DNA from: a bacterium
GTDB taxonomy: Bacteria; Myxococcota_A; Bradymonadia; UBA7976; UBA1532
Assembly: GCA_030427205.1 (NCBI GenBank)
Contig: JAUHXC010000012.1
Location: forward strand, 62,001-126,000
Direction of reading: 5' to 3'
Length of the DNA stretch: 64,000 nucleotides
Positions 34,523 through 42,765 of this stretch are shown here, in pieces. The number at the start of each line of letters is the position of its first letter. The stretch's first letter is position 1. The notes under the pieces were generated by a model. That model was not told the DNA's origin. It made no database searches and was given only the letters and a program-made list of their open reading frames with translations. The position numbers and the translations under genes are program-made.

Positions 34523-36165
34523 TGCAGTTCGACTACGCCTACCGCGGGCACACCGCCGTCAACAACTCGCCGACCGCCAGCGACCTCAGCTTCGTGCCCG
34601 ACGCCACCCGGCCGCCGACGCACTTCGAGGGCACGCTGCGGGCGGGTATCGAGTTCCGCGAGGCCATCAGCGCGCTGCACGACGTCGTCATCAGCGACCT
34701 GCGCTATACGCCCAAGGATCGCGCGGCCTACAAGAAGTGGCTCGAAGAGCAGGAAGAGCGCGATCTGCTGCGGGCGATGTCCCAGAGCGCCGCCGTGCGC
34801 CGCGAGATCGAGGCCATCGAGCGCCAGCTCGACGACGTCAGCCGCCGCATCCGGGGCAAGATGCAGCCGTTCTGGCAGGCCCAGCGGCGCTACTTCGACT
34901 ACATCTACACCCGCGACTACACCGCGTGGCTCATCCTCGATCCGGTCATCACGGTGCACCCCGATCAGGTCTTCTTCGAGTGCTTCAGCAAAGACGAGTC
35001 GACCTACGGCTGCCTCGCGGCGCGCTACGAAGAGTTCGACCAGATCGGCGATCGGGCCTGCGGCACGACGAATATCGACTACTCGGCGCAGCTGTACGAC
35101 GAGTTCCAGAAGATCCGCACCTACAAGACCACGAAGCTCAAGGTCGATCCGGGCGGCTTCGAGGTGGCGACGACGGGCGAAGAGACGCTGCGCGAGGTCA
35201 AGATCGACCTGCCCGATTCGTGGGTCCGCGGCTTCTTGCAGGTCAGCTCGGCGATGTCGCTGCCGGCGACGACCGTCGAGCTGCACCCGCTCGACGTCTA
35301 CAACTTCTGCGTCTTCCTGCGCCGCAACCGCGAGACCCGCGGGCCGCGGTCGATGCGCTACTGCCTGACGCCCGGCGAGCCGGTGAAGGTCGTCTTCGAG
35401 CCGTGGAACCACGTCATCGAGTGCCCGCGCTCGATCTACCAGGGGCCCGAGGCCACCGAGATCCGCGTCTGGGGGCGGCGGCGCATCCACATCCTCGAGC
35501 GGCTGATCCCGGTGACCCGCAAGTTCACCGTGCACCTGCTCGGCAAAGGCATGCCATCGTTCTACGTCGCCGACATGGGCTCGATGGTCTTCACCCTCGG
35601 CCTCTCGGGCTGGACGGCCAACGACTGGTCCACCGCCGGCAACTTCGACCTGATGGCGCCGCGCGCGGAGGTCGACGAGGGCACGAAGCGGCGGGTGTTC
35701 GAAGGGCTCAAAGAGACCTGGCTGGCGACGCCCGACGAGCTGGCGACCCGGCTCGATCTCGAGCGCTCGACGGTGCTCGGCGCCCTGGGCGCGTGGACCC
35801 AGGCCGGGCGGGCGATCTACGACCTGCACGCCGGGGTCTACCGCGCCCGCGAGCTCAGCCGCGACCCGCTGCCGATGAGCCAGCTGCGCTTCGCCAGCGA
35901 GCGCGAGGCCGAGGCCACCGATCTGGTCGATCGGGGCAAGGTCCGGGTGCGCAGTCAGCGGCTCGACGGCGAGGGTCAGCTCAACCTGGCCGGCACGGTG
36001 CGCGCCGAGTCGCGCACCCTCGACGTCAGCGCCCGGATCGACGAAGACGAGCGCCTGCGGGCCGCCGAGTGCGGCTGCCGCTGGCATTTTCAGAACAAAC
36101 TGCGCCGCGGACCGTGCGCCCACATCCTCGCGTTGAGGATGGCGGCTTCACGGGCCCGGCGCTGA
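34522..36165 (+). CDS. SWIM zinc-finger protein
   Basis: 547-residue protein ending in a SWIM zinc finger: 'CGCRWHFQNKLRRGPCAHILAL' (CxCx(n)CxH) at about 518-540. SWIM domains bind DNA or protein and recur with WGR and MoxR-VWA genes in bacterial conflict-type loci. Residues 85-125 are a coiled coil ('RREIEAIERQLDDVSRRIRGK'); the central 300 residues are mixed alpha/beta with a winged-helix-like part near 395-445 ('TPDELATRLDLERSTVLGALGAWTQAGRAIYDL'). Start at 34522 overlaps the previous stop by one base. The gene ends 16 bp before the retron non-coding RNA, so the cassette and the retron may share a transcript. Confidence 0.83.
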   Translation: MQFDYAYRGHTAVNNSPTASDLSFVPDATRPPTHFEGTLRAGIEFREAISALHDVVISDLRYTPKDRAAYKKWLEEQEERDLLRAMSQSAAVRREIEAIERQLDDVSRRIRGKMQPFWQAQRRYFDYIYTRDYTAWLILDPVITVHPDQVFFECFSKDESTYGCLAARYEEFDQIGDRACGTTNIDYSAQLYDEFQKIRTYKTTKLKVDPGGFEVATTGEETLREVKIDLPDSWVRGFLQVSSAMSLPATTVELHPLDVYNFCVFLRRNRETRGPRSMRYCLTPGEPVKVVFEPWNHVIECPRSIYQGPEATEIRVWGRRRIHILERLIPVTRKFTVHLLGKGMPSFYVADMGSMVFTLGLSGWTANDWSTAGNFDLMAPRAEVDEGTKRRVFEGLKETWLATPDELATRLDLERSTVLGALGAWTQAGRAIYDLHAGVYRARELSRDPLPMSQLRFASEREAEATDLVDRGKVRVRSQRLDGEGQLNLAGTVRAESRTLDVSARIDEDERLRAAECGCRWHFQNKLRRGPCAHILALRMAASRARR

Positions 36166-36181
36166 TGCTATAAGGAGTTTC

Positions 36182-36405
36182 TGCGAGCGCGCGTGCCCGA
36201 GCCTTGCAACCCGGACGGTGGATCGCCGTCCTTGCCGCATGGTCGATCACGCATCACTGGCCGGCTCGTAACTGAGCGGGGAAGGGGCCCCTGCGGATGT
36301 TCGCGGTGCGGGCTCCGTGAGCCCCACATCCGCAGGGGCCCCCTCCCCGCGGTGAGTTGACCCGTCCAGTCGAGAGCCTCTTCGAAGGTCGCGCGCGCGC
36401 TCGCA
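36182..36405 (+). ncRNA. retron msr-msd non-coding RNA
   Basis: Predicted primer-template RNA of the retron immediately downstream. Its ends are the inverted repeats a1 (TGCGAGCGCGCG, 36182-36193) and a2 (CGCGCGCTCGCA, 36394-36405), exact reverse complements of 12 nt. Between them the msr part carries a stem-loop GGACGG/CCGTCC at 36213-36218 and 36226-36231, and an AGC at 36200-36202 whose G (36201) is the likely branching guanosine. The msd part is dominated by a long hairpin (36276-36350). Order (a1-msr-msd-a2-RT gene) and orientation are those of known retrons. Boundaries of the mature msDNA cannot be read from sequence; the exact 5' end of the RNA may lie slightly upstream. A TTTTT run after a2 (36408-36412) could be a pause or terminator. 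Confidence 0.85.
36276..36350 (+). repeat. msd hairpin, 25-bp stem with one mismatch
   Basis: Arm 36276-36300 pairs with 36326-36350 along 25 positions with a single mismatch (A versus C near the base). The 25-nt loop contains a smaller hairpin (GGGCTC 36310-36315 with GAGCCC 36319-36324). Beyond the stem, AACT (36270-36273) and AGTT (36355-36358) extend the pairing after a bulge. Such a long near-perfect hairpin is what retron msDNA is copied from; in RNA or single-stranded DNA it would be extremely stable. Confidence 0.88.
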
Positions 36406-36432
36406 TCTTTTTCTGCCCATGAGCACCGGCCC

Positions 36433-37974
36433 ATGACCAGCCGCGCCGAGATATACGCCCGCATCCGCGAGACGTCGAAGCAGGAGTACATCCTGCACGA
36501 GATGATCCGGCTCGGCTTCTGGGATCCCGAGGCCGGCGGGCCGAACAGCCTGCAAGCCGAGATGAAGCTGCAGAGCGACCTGCGCACCGAGCTGCGCCGG
36601 CTGCGCGAGCAGCAGGCCCGCCTGCGGGACGAGGCCGCGCTGCTGCGCGAGATCCGCAAGCAGCGCATGGCCGAGTCCCGCCGCAAGCGGGAGGAGACCA
36701 AGGCCCGGCGCGAGGCCGAGCGCCAGCAGCGGGCAGCGGCCTGGGCCCGCAAGAAGGCCACCGAGATCACATTCGTCGGCGCCGGCGTCTCGGGGGCGCT
36801 GCAGAAGACGACGACCGAGAAGGCGCGCCTCGAAGCCGCCGGGCTGCCGGCGCTGAGCGACGGCGCGGCGATCGCCCGGGCCATGGGCATCCCGGTCGGC
36901 GAGCTGCGCTTCCTGGCCTTCGCCCGGCGGGTCAGCCAGACGACGCATTACCGGCGCTTCAGCGTGCCCAAGAAGACGGGCGGCGAGCGGATCATCTCGG
37001 CGCCGATGCCCCGGCTCAAGACGGCGCAGCGCTGGGTGCTCGATAACATCCTGAACAAGGTCGAGCTGCACGACGCGGCCCACGGCTTCGTGCCCGGGCG
37101 GTCGATCCTGAGCAACGCGCGGCCGCACGTCGGCCGGGCCGTGGTGGTCAACCTCGACCTGAAGGACTTCTTCCCGACGGTCGGCTATCCACGGGTCTGG
37201 GGTCAGTTCAAGGCGCTGGGCTACTCCCCCGCGGCGGCGACGATCCTCGCGCTGATCTGCACCGAGCCCGAGGTCGACGAGATCGAGCTCGACGGCCGCC
37301 GCTGGTACGTGGCCCACGACGCGCGCTCCTTGCCGCAGGGCGCGCCGAGCAGCCCGGCGCTGACCAACATCATCTGCCGCCGGCTCGATCGGGCGCTGAG
37401 CACTCTGGCCGGCAACAGCGGCTTCACCTACACCCGCTACGCCGATGACCTCACGTTCTCCGGCGACGACGCCGACAGCGCGGCGGTCGGCAAGCTGCTG
37501 CGCCGGGTGCGCTACATCGTGCAGCGCGAGGGCTTCGCGGTTCACCCGGACAAGACCCGCGTCCTGCGCCGCGGGCGCCGGCAGGAGGTCACCGGGCTGA
37601 CCGTCAATGACGGCGTCGGCGTCGAGCGCAAGACGCTGCGCCGGTTCCGGGCGACGCTCTTCCAGATCGAGAAGGACGGGCCCGACGGCAAGACCTGGGG
37701 CGATCCGCACGCGAACGTGCTCGCGGCCATCGGCGGGTTCGCCAGCTTCGTCTACATGGTCGACCCCGAAAAGGGCGGCCCGCTGATGAAGCGGGTCGCG
37801 GCGCTGCACGCGACGCACGGCTACGGCCCGACGCCCAAGCCCGCCGCCGCCCAGCCGCAACCGACCGCCGACTCCCCTGCCCCGCAGCCCGAGGCCGCCG
37901 CCGCGCAGGATGGCGCCGCCGACGGCGCGGCCGAAGGCGAAGACGGCGAGAACCCGTGGTGGAAGCTCTGGTGA
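36433..37974 (+). CDS. retron reverse transcriptase
   Basis: 513-residue retron RT that primes from its own msr RNA to make branched msDNA. RT motifs: 'RRFSVPKKTGGERIISAPM' (from about 174), motif A 'NLDLKDFFPTV' (Asp242), 'SLPQGAPSSPALTN' (motif B, about 299-312), catalytic 'YADD' (336-339), and 'FAVHPDKTRVLRRG'. Retron-specific markers are both present: NAxxH as N228-A-R-P-H232 and VTG at 386-388, the region that recognises the msr. Before the RT core lies a 150-residue extension with a basic coiled coil (45-108), as in myxobacterial retrons of the Mx162 type; after it is an Ala/Pro/Glu tail ending 'PWWKLW'. It starts 27 nt after the a2 repeat and is followed by a small membrane protein. 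No group II intron maturase or DGR features. Confidence 0.94.
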   Translation: MTSRAEIYARIRETSKQEYILHEMIRLGFWDPEAGGPNSLQAEMKLQSDLRTELRRLREQQARLRDEAALLREIRKQRMAESRRKREETKARREAERQQRAAAWARKKATEITFVGAGVSGALQKTTTEKARLEAAGLPALSDGAAIARAMGIPVGELRFLAFARRVSQTTHYRRFSVPKKTGGERIISAPMPRLKTAQRWVLDNILNKVELHDAAHGFVPGRSILSNARPHVGRAVVVNLDLKDFFPTVGYPRVWGQFKALGYSPAAATILALICTEPEVDEIELDGRRWYVAHDARSLPQGAPSSPALTNIICRRLDRALSTLAGNSGFTYTRYADDLTFSGDDADSAAVGKLLRRVRYIVQREGFAVHPDKTRVLRRGRRQEVTGLTVNDGVGVERKTLRRFRATLFQIEKDGPDGKTWGDPHANVLAAIGGFASFVYMVDPEKGGPLMKRVAALHATHGYGPTPKPAAAQPQPTADSPAPQPEAAAAQDGAADGAAEGEDGENPWWKLW

Positions 37975-37987
37975 GCGGCCGCCGCTG

Positions 37988-38317
37988 ATGCGTATATCGC
38001 CGCGCGGGTTGATGGCGCTGCGCGCCTGGATCATGGCCGCGATCTTCATCGGCTGGAACGGCCTGCTGTTGAGCGGGCTGGCCCTCAACGGCTGGCGCGG
38101 GCGCATCGACGAGCAGACGCCGCTGATCGCGCGGGTCGTCACCGCGGCGCCGATGCTCACGCTGGCGCTGATGTGCCTGGCCATTCTGACCAGCGCCGGG
38201 GCGCGGGCGGCCCTGTTCGCCCCCGAGCGGCGTGTGTTCTACGCCCCCGACCCCTACGTCTTGATCATGGCGGTCAACGCGTTTCTCGGTGTCTTCGTGC
38301 TGTTCGGCCACGGCTGA
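37988..38317 (+). CDS. three-helix membrane protein, candidate retron effector
   Basis: 109-residue protein 13 nt downstream of the RT stop. It is almost wholly membrane: helices at about 9-33 ('LMALRAWIMAAIFIGWNGLLL'-type), 48-72 ('VVTAAPMLTLALMCLAILTS') and 88-108 ('YVLIMAVNAFLGVFVLFG'), with short charged loops ('NGWRGRIDEQT', 'APERRVFYAPD'). No family recognised. Close coupling to the RT makes it a candidate retron effector: membrane-permeabilising two-helix effectors are known for Ec48-type retrons, but similarity to those was not seen. Alternatively it is an unrelated small membrane protein. ATG at 37988 is chosen; ATG 38012 also possible. It converges with the outer-membrane assembly gene. 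Confidence 0.75.
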   Translation: MRISPRGLMALRAWIMAAIFIGWNGLLLSGLALNGWRGRIDEQTPLIARVVTAAPMLTLALMCLAILTSAGARAALFAPERRVFYAPDPYVLIMAVNAFLGVFVLFGHG

Positions 38318-38331
38318 GCGCCGGCGGTCGG

Positions 38332-40686
38332 TCAGAAGTTGCCGCCCAGGCTGCCGCCGACATAGGTCGCGTCGGCGTCCTCGCGCAGCGGGAAAGCGCC
38401 CCAGACGACGCCTTCGATGCGCTCGCGGAAGAAGCTGAAGGCGAACGCCAGCCCCACCGCCGTCGCGACGTCTTCCCGCAGCTCTTCGGGCGCGTCGCCC
38501 ACCGACGCCGCGTCGACGAACGGGCTCAGCGCGTTGCGCCGACCGAACGGCAGCGGGATCCGCAGCTCGATGGTGCCGTCCAGGGCGTGCAGGCCGCCCA
38601 GATCGAGGGTGTCGCCGTCGGGCAGCGCGAAGCGCAGGCCCAGATCGCCGCGGCTGTAGCCCCGCGCCTGGGGAAACAGCCGCCGATGGGCCGGCAGGTC
38701 GGCGTCCTCGCCAGCGAACGCGAAGACCGCGCGATTGCGCGCGCTGAAGCGGGCCACGAGGTGCTGACCGCGCCTCGTCCGCCAGATGGGTATATGCACC
38801 CGGACGCGGCCCAGGGTATCGAGCCAGGTCGACTCGGCGCCGTCGAGCGCTCCGCCGAAGCGCCCGACGAGCCCGGCCTCGACGCCCACGTACTGGATGC
38901 GCTCGTCGTCCCGCCGGGTCAGGTCGAGGCGGGCGTCGAGCAGCGCCGCGCCGGTGATGCGATCCCCCTCGAAGACCGGCAGCACCGCGCCGCCCTTGGC
39001 CGTGGTCGTCACATACTCCAGCTCGCCGAGCAGCACCGCGGTGATCGACGTCTCGAGCAGCTTGAGCCCGCCGCCGGCGGTCAGCGTCCACCACTCGGCG
39101 TCGAAGCCGGCGTTGCTCGTCGTCTGGCGGGCCAGCGCGCTGCGGGTGACCACATAGCGGGTCACGAAGTCGTCCCGCCCGGCGATGGACTGCCGATCGG
39201 GCTGACCGGTGAGATCGACCCGCTGCCCCGCCCCCCGAAACGCGCGCCCCTGCTCGAAGGCGGCGAAGTCTTCGGGCCAGGCCATGATGTCGACGTTGCG
39301 CAGGATGAGGCGGGCGTTGGTCACGTCGAAGCCGAGCGCCTCGCGCTCCTGCAGGCGGAAGGTCAGGAAGACCCGGTCGGGGCTGCTGCCCTCGATGACC
39401 TCGGCCGAGACCCGGCGGAAGAGCCCGCTGCGGCGCAGGGCCTGCACCGTCGCGTCCACCGCGCCCTGGCGATACAGCTCGCCCTCGGTGACCGCCGAGA
39501 GCTGGCGCAGCACGTCCTCCCGGGTCACCCGGTTGCCCGCGAACCAGACCCGCTCGATGTGCGCGTCGGCCAGGCGCCGGATATCGAAGGTGACGCTGGT
39601 CACCCGCTGCCCATCGGGGCGCAGCCGGGTCAGCGTATGGGCCCCGATGCGTGGATCGGGCACGCCCACCTCGCGCAGGAAGGCGGCGACCTGCTTGCGC
39701 GCCTGCTCGACCACCGCCGGGCAGAACGGCTGGCCCTCGACGAGCGCGAGCCGGGCTTGAATCGGCCAGGGCACGCGACGGCCCACGATCTGCACCCGGC
39801 CCGTCGTGACCGGCGGCCCCGGCGTCGCGTCGAAGGTGACCGCCAGGCGCTCGGTCATCGCCTCTTCGACCGCGTTGACCGTCGGGGCCAGGCGATGGGT
39901 CGTGACCTGCACCGCGGCCCGCGGGTGGCCCGCGCGGCACAGCCGGTCGGTGAGGACCCGCCGATCGCGCTCGACGTCGGCGGCCGACAGCAGCTCTTCG
40001 GCGACCGTGCGCAGGCCGGTGGCTTCGATGCCTTCGGGCAGACCCTGCACCGCGACCCGCTCGACCCGGAAGATCGGCCCGCGGCGCACCCGCCAGGTGA
40101 TCGTCGCCAGATCGTCGGTCAGCGCCACGTCGACGGCGACCGCCGCGTCGCGGTGGCCGCGGTCGCGATACCACTCGGTGATGCTGGCCCGATCCCGCGC
40201 CAGCAGGTGCGGGTGGTGGCGCTCGCCGGCCGAGAGGAAGACGCCCGCGCCGGCCTCGAGCCGCCGGTGCAGCCGCCAGCCGGCGTCGGGCACCAGCGCC
40301 TCGCCGTCGACGACGTAGCGCACGTCGGCGACGCGACGCGGCCGACCATCGTGGCTGAACTCGAGGGTGACCCCCGGCCCGACCCGCGCCTGCTCGACGG
40401 AGACCCCGCCGACGCCCGGCAGCTGGCCCAAAGCGCGCACCGCCGCGGCCAGCGCCGCGGGTTCGAGGGGCTGGCCAATCAGCTCGGCGAGCCGGGCGCG
40501 CGCCGCGTCGCGCACGGCGGCCGGGCTGTCGTCGAGTCGGGCGTCGAGCACCCGCGGCGCAGCGAAGGCGCTCGCCGCGAGCCCGCAGAGCAGCAGGCAG
40601 ACGAGCGGCAGCCAGACGAGCGGCGGGCGAGAGAGCGGCAGGGCGCAGATCGGACGACGGGGGCTCACCGGCGGAGCATACCCCAC
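38332..40686 (-). CDS. POTRA/outer-membrane assembly factor (BamA/TamA-like)
   Basis: 784-residue outer-membrane Omp85-superfamily protein. Signal peptide ('LVWLPLVCLLLCGLAASAFA'), POTRA-like repeats over about 40-440 ('VERVAVQGLPEGIEATG', 'TGRVQIVGRRVPWPIQARLALVEGQPF', 'IERVWFAGNRVTREDVLRQLSAVTEGELY'), and a C-terminal 16-strand-like barrel with 'ARGYSRGDLGLRF', 'FVDAASVGDAP' and final 'GGSLGGNF' ending in Phe. It resembles TamA/BamA paralogues more than the essential BamA, since genes such as ompH/lpxD are not beside it. GTG at 40686 is open; GTG at 40668 is an equal alternative. Probably inserts or secretes outer-membrane proteins. Confidence 0.83.
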   Translation of the reverse strand: MGYAPPVSPRRPICALPLSRPPLVWLPLVCLLLCGLAASAFAAPRVLDARLDDSPAAVRDAARARLAELIGQPLEPAALAAAVRALGQLPGVGGVSVEQARVGPGVTLEFSHDGRPRRVADVRYVVDGEALVPDAGWRLHRRLEAGAGVFLSAGERHHPHLLARDRASITEWYRDRGHRDAAVAVDVALTDDLATITWRVRRGPIFRVERVAVQGLPEGIEATGLRTVAEELLSAADVERDRRVLTDRLCRAGHPRAAVQVTTHRLAPTVNAVEEAMTERLAVTFDATPGPPVTTGRVQIVGRRVPWPIQARLALVEGQPFCPAVVEQARKQVAAFLREVGVPDPRIGAHTLTRLRPDGQRVTSVTFDIRRLADAHIERVWFAGNRVTREDVLRQLSAVTEGELYRQGAVDATVQALRRSGLFRRVSAEVIEGSSPDRVFLTFRLQEREALGFDVTNARLILRNVDIMAWPEDFAAFEQGRAFRGAGQRVDLTGQPDRQSIAGRDDFVTRYVVTRSALARQTTSNAGFDAEWWTLTAGGGLKLLETSITAVLLGELEYVTTTAKGGAVLPVFEGDRITGAALLDARLDLTRRDDERIQYVGVEAGLVGRFGGALDGAESTWLDTLGRVRVHIPIWRTRRGQHLVARFSARNRAVFAFAGEDADLPAHRRLFPQARGYSRGDLGLRFALPDGDTLDLGGLHALDGTIELRIPLPFGRRNALSPFVDAASVGDAPEELREDVATAVGLAFAFSFFRERIEGVVWGAFPLREDADATYVGGSLGGNF

Positions 40687-40690
40687 GCGG

Positions 40691-40780
40691 GCGAGGCGCG
40701 CAGCGTGGGCGAGGCGCGCAGCGTGGGCGAGGCGCGCAGCGTGGGCGAGGCGCGCAGTGTGGGCGAGGCGAGCAGCGCGG
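40691..40780. repeat. five tandem 18-bp repeats
   Basis: Unit GCGAGGCGCGCAGCGTGG repeated five times (40691, 40709, 40727, 40745, 40763), the last two with one and two changes, plus a partial sixth. Three copies are identical. It fills the gap between the outer-membrane assembly gene start and the FecR-type gene stop, so it may place that gene's promoter inside repeated DNA. Unit length is a multiple of three, but no gene appears to use it. Confidence 0.88.
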
Positions 40781-40789
40781 GCGACGCGC

Positions 40790-42181
40790 TCACTCCCGCG
40801 CGGCGCGCCAGTTCTTCACCGCGTCGAGGCCTTCGCGGGCGCTCTCACGCACGGCGGGGCGGGCGCCGCTCAGGCCGGCGGTGAACGCCGCCTCGGCCGC
40901 GTCGACCCGGCCCGCGGCGAAGTCGAGCCAGCCGAGCATGACCGAGGCCTCGGCCTTGCGCGGCGAGCGCGGGTGCAGGCGCAGGAAGTCGAGCACCGCT
41001 TCGCGGGCCGCGCCGTCATCGCCTCCGCGGCCGAGGGCGACCGCGCGCCACCAGCGGGCGTCGGCGATCAACGGGCCATCGAGCGCAGCCGCCGCGGCGA
41101 ACGCCGCCGCCGCCGCAGACGGCCGCCCGGCGCGCAGCGCCTGCCACCCTTCGTCGAAGCGGGCGGTCTGCGGTGAGACGCCCGGGTCGGGCGTCGCCGA
41201 CGCGTCGGCCTTTGCGGGAGCGTCGATCGGGCCGGCGTCGGGCGCAGGCGGGTCATCAGGGGCCGCCACGGGTGCAGCCCGCGTGCCCGCAGGGGCCACC
41301 GGGCGCCCGGCTGGGGCCGGTTCGGGGTCTGCCGCCTTCGGTACAGGCGCGGCGTCCGAACGGCCCGCCGGCGGGCCCTGGGGCGGCTTGGCGGGCACTC
41401 TGGGCGCGGCCTCCGGGGCTCGGGCGTCGGCGCGGGGCCATTCACGGGGTTCTGACGGTGGTTGCGTGGGCTCGCCGGGCAATTCACGGGGTACATCCGC
41501 CGCGGCGATGGCGCTCGATGGCGGCTCGGGCGCGGCCGGGCGCGCGGCGGCCCGCTCGGTGGCCCAGCGCTGGCTGGGCTTCAAGCGGACGGCCTCGGCG
41601 CCCGCCGGGCGGACCTCGACGACGCCCTCCTCGACCTCCACCGCGGTGAGCCGGCCGTCGATGGCCTCGACGGTGAAGATCGTGCCGCGCACCTCGACCT
41701 CGGCGTCGTCGGTTACGACCACCAGCCGCCGATCGTCGGGCAGCGTCGGCACCCGGATCGTGATCCGCCCCTCGTCGAGCGCCACCCACTCGACGGCCTC
41801 GGTCTTGCGCACGCTGAAGACGGCGCCGGGCGCGCTGGCGATGCGGCCGATGGGTGCGGGCGGCTCGGCCACGAACTGCGTGCCGATGATCCAGGCCCCG
41901 ATCGCCGCCGCCGCGGCCAGCGCGACCAGCCGGATCGGGCGCCGGGCCGGCGAGCGCCCGCTCTCGAGCTGCGCCTGAGCCAGAATCCGCGTGCGCACGC
42001 TCTCCCTTCGGGCCTCGTCGGGGCGGCCGTCGGGCAGCGACTGGCCCAAGGCGGTCAGGGCCTCGAGGTCATCCCAGGCGTCGGCGCACGCCGAGCACTC
42101 GGCGAGGTGCGCCTGCACGGCGTCGAGATCGCCGGCGTCGCGCAGCTGCAGCAGGCGCGGGAAGCGGTTGCAGTCGCTCAT
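40790..42181 (-). CDS. zinc-finger anti-sigma factor with FecR-like domain
   Basis: 463-residue anti-sigma-type protein. The N-terminal zinc-finger domain has 'HLAECSACADAW' (HxxxCxxC, zf-HC2/ZAS type); a transmembrane helix follows at about 82-102 ('IRLVALAAAAAIGAWIIGTQF'); the periplasmic part has a FecR-like beta domain ('VVTDDAEVEVRGTIFTVEAIDGRLTAVEVEEGVVEVRPAG'), a long Pro/Ala linker and a TPR-like C-terminal end ('WWRAVALGRGGDDGAAREAVLDFLRLHP'). ATG at 42181 overlaps the sigma factor stop (ATGA), so the pair is coupled. It should hold the sigma factor at the membrane until a periplasmic cue arrives. Confidence 0.88.
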   Translation of the reverse strand: MSDCNRFPRLLQLRDAGDLDAVQAHLAECSACADAWDDLEALTALGQSLPDGRPDEARRESVRTRILAQAQLESGRSPARRPIRLVALAAAAAIGAWIIGTQFVAEPPAPIGRIASAPGAVFSVRKTEAVEWVALDEGRITIRVPTLPDDRRLVVVTDDAEVEVRGTIFTVEAIDGRLTAVEVEEGVVEVRPAGAEAVRLKPSQRWATERAAARPAAPEPPSSAIAAADVPRELPGEPTQPPSEPREWPRADARAPEAAPRVPAKPPQGPPAGRSDAAPVPKAADPEPAPAGRPVAPAGTRAAPVAAPDDPPAPDAGPIDAPAKADASATPDPGVSPQTARFDEGWQALRAGRPSAAAAAFAAAAALDGPLIADARWWRAVALGRGGDDGAAREAVLDFLRLHPRSPRKAEASVMLGWLDFAAGRVDAAEAAFTAGLSGARPAVRESAREGLDAVKNWRAARE

Positions 42182-42765
42182 GGCGCCTCCAGGGCGGCGC
42201 GCAGCTGCTTGCGGGCCTCGTGGATCCGCCGGTAGAGCGTGCCGCTGCGCAGGCCGAGCACCCGCGCGGCCTCGGGTCCGGGCACCCCTTCGAGCTGGCA
42301 CATCACGAAGCAGACCCGCAGCTTCTCGGGCAGCGCGGCGAGGGCGTCCTCGAGCTGGCGCAGCGACTGACGGCGCGCGGCGACGTCATCGATGGGCACC
42401 GAGCGCGGCGTCGGCTCGGCGGAGACCGCCAGGGCCAGGCGCCGGCGCCGACCCCGGCCGCGGCTGTGGCGGCGGACGGTATTGACCGCGATGCCGAAGA
42501 TCCAGGTGCGCACGGTGGAGCGGCCGCCGAACTTGTGGGCGCTCTTCATGACGGTGAGGAAGGTATTCTGCACGAGGTCGTCGACGTCGTCGGGGTCGAC
42601 CGCGCTCAGGCGGGTCACGAAGCGATAGACCGCCGCGTGATGCCGATCGAAGAGCGCGCCGAGCGCCGCCGAGTCGCCGGCCGCGCAGGCGGCGAGCACC
42701 GCCTCGTCGGACATCTCCTCGACGGTGCCGGCGACCCGCCGCAGGGGGATGACCCGGCCACTCAT
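42178..42765 (-). CDS. ECF-type RNA polymerase sigma factor
   Basis: 195-residue ECF sigma factor. Region 2 is 'ALFDRHHAAVYRFVTRLS..DVDDLVQNTFLTVMKSAHKFGGRSTVRTWIFGIAVNTVRR' (given in parts), region 4 is 'ALAALPEKLRVCFVMCQLEGVPGPEAARVLGLRSGTLYRRIHEARKQLR', the helix-turn-helix for -35 recognition. No region 3, as in ECF factors. It overlaps both neighbours by four bases: the outer-membrane-like gene upstream and the anti-sigma gene downstream. The target promoters are unknown; autoregulation is likely. Confidence 0.92.
   Translation of the reverse strand: MSGRVIPLRRVAGTVEEMSDEAVLAACAAGDSAALGALFDRHHAAVYRFVTRLSAVDPDDVDDLVQNTFLTVMKSAHKFGGRSTVRTWIFGIAVNTVRRHSRGRGRRRRLALAVSAEPTPRSVPIDDVAARRQSLRQLEDALAALPEKLRVCFVMCQLEGVPGPEAARVLGLRSGTLYRRIHEARKQLRAALEAP

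Noticed and set aside
36433..37974. RT as a group II intron or DGR enzyme
   Set aside because: No maturase or endonuclease domain, no template/variable repeat, and the retron-specific NAxxH and VTG motifs are present with an msr-msd upstream.
38173..40884. 903-codon plus-strand open frame opposite the BamA/TamA-like gene
   Set aside because: Low-complexity antisense composition, no motifs; minus strand has a signal peptide, POTRA-like repeats and C-terminal Phe.
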